Source: Hyphomicrobiaceae bacterium UBA2767
Lineage (GTDB): Bacteria; Pseudomonadota; Alphaproteobacteria; Rhizobiales; Methyloligellaceae
DNA: 8,204 bases
NCBI GenBank assembly: GCA_002352635.1
Contig: DEIT01000123.1
Span: 1 to 8,204 of the forward strand
Reading direction: 5' to 3'
How positions within the stretch are numbered: position 1 is the first letter of the stretch; each line of letters opens with the position of its first letter. The notes under the pieces were generated by a model that was not told the DNA's origin, did no database searches, and saw nothing but the letters and a program-made list of their open reading frames with translations. The position numbers and the translations under genes were made by a program. Below are positions 6,193 through 8,204 of this stretch, piece after piece.

Positions 6193-6472
6193 CAAACTAA
6201 CCCTTTCCTTCACTCTTGAACGTGCCGGATCGATTTGGTCCGTCGTTTTCATCGTGTTTCATAAACCGCTTAGTGCGCCTGTATAGATTCAAATGCGGCA
6301 ATCACGTGACCGTCGGGAATAACTACCCCGCCTTCTCGCACGTCGCACTGCCCATTTCACCATTTTCTGGCGACGGGCCCAGCGCCTGATTTATCATACG
6401 CCAAGCCTGTCCGCCCCCTCTGCTCGACCGAGGAATTGCTTTTATTCAGTTCCTCGCCTAAACGGTGGTTTC
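6193..6472. promoter_or_regulatory. Divergent intergenic region between ialB-like and yejA-like genes
   Basis: These 280 bases must carry promoters for both divergent genes. Visible elements are the minus-strand ribosome site AAGGAAAGGG (6201-6210), a GATTC (CcrM-type GANTC) at 6286-6290, a CACGTG palindrome at 6303-6308, a TATCAT that could be a plus-strand -10 (6392-6397) without a good -35, and a strong stem-loop at 6429-6456. No convincing sigma70 pair was found on either strand. If ialB were to start at 6252 the gap would be 220 bases. Confidence 0.5.
6429..6456 (+). promoter_or_regulatory. Stem-loop in the leader of the yejA-like gene
   Basis: CGAGGAATTG (6429-6438) pairs with CAGTTCCTCG (6447-6456) over ten positions with one G-U wobble, enclosing the 8-base loop CTTTTATT. 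It ends 16 bases before the ATG at 6473. It could modulate translation or mRNA stability, or be a DNA operator with inverted half-sites. It is not followed by a T-run, so it is not a standard terminator. Confidence 0.5.
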
Positions 6473-8204
6473 ATGAGGCTGCGCGCACCCATCTATAACT
6501 GGGCTTTCACTTGCTTGAAAGCCTTTATCTGCGTGGCAATTGTTCACAGTTTCGCGCATCAGCCGCTGCACGCCGAACCGGCCCACGGCATCGCCATGCA
6601 TGGCAAGCCGTTGCATGCCGACGGCTTCACACATTTCAGCTACGTCAATCCGGATGCGCTTAAAGGCGGCAAGGTAACCTTTGCCTCACTTGGCACGTTT
6701 GACAGCCTCAACCCGCTAATCGTCAAAGGCGTCTCCGCCGCTGGCGTGCGCGAGTATGTGGTCGAGAGCCTTATGGCGCGGGCCTATGATGAACCTTTCT
6801 CACTCTACGGATTGTTGGCTGAATCAATAGACACCCCGGAAGACCGGAGCTGGGTCGCGTTCACACTGCGCGAGGAGGCGCGTTTCTCCGATGGCCAGCC
6901 GGTTACGGTAGATGATGTGCTGTTCTCATACGAGCTGTTGCGCGACAGGGGCCGGCCCAATCACCGGACTTACTATTCAAAAGTGTCCAAAGCGGAGAAA
7001 GCCGGACCTCGCACCGTCAAATTCACATTCGACGCGCAGGGAGACAGGGAGATCCCGTTGATCATGGGACTGATGCCCATTCTCCCACGCCACGGCTTTT
7101 CCATTGAGACTTTTGAGTCGACATCGCTTCAACCGCCCCTCGGCAGTGGGCCATATCGTGTCACCGAAGTGAAACCGGGCAGCCACGTCATCTACACCCG
7201 CAATCCGGACTATTGGGGCAAAGACCTGGCGATCAACAAGGGTCGATTCAATTTCGATCAGATCAAGTACGAATATTACCGCAACGACGATTCGATGTTT
7301 CAGGCCTTCCAGAAAGGCCTGTTCCAGTTGTGGCCGGAATCAGACTCCGGACGCTGGGCGCGCGGATACAACTTTCCCACGTTCAAAGATGGCCTGGTGG
7401 TCAAGGAAGAGTTTCCGGTCTCGGTACCATCCGGCATGTCAGCGCTTGTCTTTAACACGCGCCGCACACTCTTCTCAGACATTCGTGTGCGCGAAGCCCT
7501 GACCTATATGCTCGATTTCGAGTGGTTGAACAAAAACTACTATTTCGATCTCTATTCGCGCACCCAGAGTTTCTTCGACCGCTCAAAGCTGTCCTCACAC
7601 GATCGCGCCGCCGACGATCGTGAACGCAAACTGCTCGCCCCATTCAAGGGCGCAGTAAGCCCTGCAATCATGGATGGGACATACAGCCTGCCGACGAGCG
7701 ACGGGACCGGCCGCAACCGGGCGAACCGGCGTAAAGCCCTGGTACTGCTCAAACAGGCCGGTTATGTGCTCAAGGACGGCAAATTGGTGAACGCCAAAAC
7801 CGGGGCGCCGTTCGCCTTTGAAATTCTTGCCGTCAGCAGCGGGCAGCAACGGCTGTTTCTCAAATTCATCGACGCTTTGAAGGGCCTTGGTATCGACGCC
7901 CATCTGCGGCTGGTCGATTCAGCGCAATATCAGCGCCGCCGTCAGACATTCGATTTCGATATGATACAGGCGTTTTGGTATGCATCCCTTTCCCCAGGTA
8001 ACGAACAACTGTTCCGATGGAGCGCAAAAAGCGCGGTTGCAGATGGTTCGTTCAACTACGCCGGCGTCAAGAACCCTGCTGCGGATGCGATGATCAACGC
8101 TCTGTTAGTCGCCGAAAGCAGCGAAAATTTCGTATCGGCGGTCCGGGCGCTCGACCGGGTATTGTTGTCGGGCCACTATGTGATTCCGTTGTTTCACCAA
8201 AAGA
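6473..8204 (+). CDS. YejA-like periplasmic peptide-binding protein of an ABC importer (partial, 3' end cut)
   Basis: An open frame of 577 codons runs off the right edge with no stop; E. coli YejA has about 600 residues, so only the C-terminal tail is missing. It begins with a signal peptide (MRLR n-region, hydrophobic 17-28, cleavage near LHA|EPAHG, about residue 34). The body is a family 5 extracellular solute-binding protein. THFSYVNPDALKGG and FASLGTFDSLNP match YejA closely, as do ARFSDGQPVTVDDVLFSYE, GSGPYRVTEVKPG (224-236), NPDYWGKDLAINKGRFNFD, FNTRRTLFSDIRVREALTYMLDFEWLN and RALDRVL. YejABEF imports peptides such as microcin C in E. coli, and in Sinorhizobium and Brucella it is linked to antimicrobial-peptide resistance. 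A second binding protein or yejBEF probably follows outside the window. The start has only a weak GGTGG site. The C-terminal half shows no damage. Confidence 0.93.
   Translation, partial: MRLRAPIYNWAFTCLKAFICVAIVHSFAHQPLHAEPAHGIAMHGKPLHADGFTHFSYVNPDALKGGKVTFASLGTFDSLNPLIVKGVSAAGVREYVVESLMARAYDEPFSLYGLLAESIDTPEDRSWVAFTLREEARFSDGQPVTVDDVLFSYELLRDRGRPNHRTYYSKVSKAEKAGPRTVKFTFDAQGDREIPLIMGLMPILPRHGFSIETFESTSLQPPLGSGPYRVTEVKPGSHVIYTRNPDYWGKDLAINKGRFNFDQIKYEYYRNDDSMFQAFQKGLFQLWPESDSGRWARGYNFPTFKDGLVVKEEFPVSVPSGMSALVFNTRRTLFSDIRVREALTYMLDFEWLNKNYYFDLYSRTQSFFDRSKLSSHDRAADDRERKLLAPFKGAVSPAIMDGTYSLPTSDGTGRNRANRRKALVLLKQAGYVLKDGKLVNAKTGAPFAFEILAVSSGQQRLFLKFIDALKGLGIDAHLRLVDSAQYQRRRQTFDFDMIQAFWYASLSPGNEQLFRWSAKSAVADGSFNYAGVKNPAADAMINALLVAESSENFVSAVRALDRVLLSGHYVIPLFHQK

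Noticed and set aside
6190..6252. Upstream ATG at 6252 as the start of the IalB-like gene
   Set aside because: No ribosome site precedes it, and the extra 20 residues are polar and charged, which would push the signal peptide inward. The ATG at 6192 has AAGGAAAGGG at good spacing.
1..8204. Mobile element, CRISPR, toxin-antitoxin or anti-phage system
   Set aside because: I read both strands for transposase or recombinase motifs, regularly spaced repeats, small paired genes and defence-type nucleases and found none. All recognised genes belong to common chromosomal families.

Overview
The window looks like chromosomal housekeeping and envelope DNA from an alphaproteobacterium, most likely of the Hyphomicrobiales (Rhizobium/Brucella/Hoeflea-like). 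This rests on gene content rather than on any database search: an IalB-family periplasmic protein, a YejA-type solute-binding protein, a MclA-type CoA ester lyase with the long N-terminus I associate with this order, an HspQ with the alphaproteobacterial C-terminus, and GANTC (CcrM-type) sites. Base composition is moderately GC-rich by eye and uniform. I see no insertion sequence, integrase, tRNA, rRNA, CRISPR array or other sign of recent transfer.

Layout. Bases 1-277 hold no gene I can support, but have five GANTC sites, a hairpin and a short direct repeat. Bases 278-2736 are a two-gene, translationally coupled unit: a TPR/2-oxoglutarate-Fe(II) oxygenase-like protein overlapping a UbiH/UbiF/Coq6-type FAD monooxygenase by ATGA. 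A 142-base gap with a nested palindrome follows. Bases 2879-3793 encode an LpxL/HtrB-type lipid A late acyltransferase, 3872-4918 a probable L-malyl-CoA/beta-methylmalyl-CoA lyase, and 4999-5352 HspQ. On the minus strand, converging with hspQ, lies an exported IalB-family protein (5422-6192). A 280-base divergent intergenic region separates it from a YejA-like peptide-binding protein that runs off the right edge (6473-8204). That last gene has no stop codon in the window, so a search limited to complete ORFs would miss it.

How they fit together. The first two genes are both predicted O2-using oxidoreductases and are coupled. The FAD enzyme is probably a ubiquinone-ring hydroxylase, while the substrate of the 2OG-oxygenase-like partner is unknown. 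The lyase is central carbon metabolism (malyl-CoA/glyoxylate/propionyl-CoA chemistry). LpxL, IalB and the YejA-like protein all act at the cell envelope, and HspQ is a stress/proteolysis factor.

I found no convincing undescribed system. The items most worth a second look are the coupled oxygenase pair, a Lys-to-Met change in an otherwise conserved PKV motif of the lyase, a 10-bp stem-loop just ahead of the yejA-like start, the nested palindrome after the FAD monooxygenase, and the GANTC cluster at the left edge.
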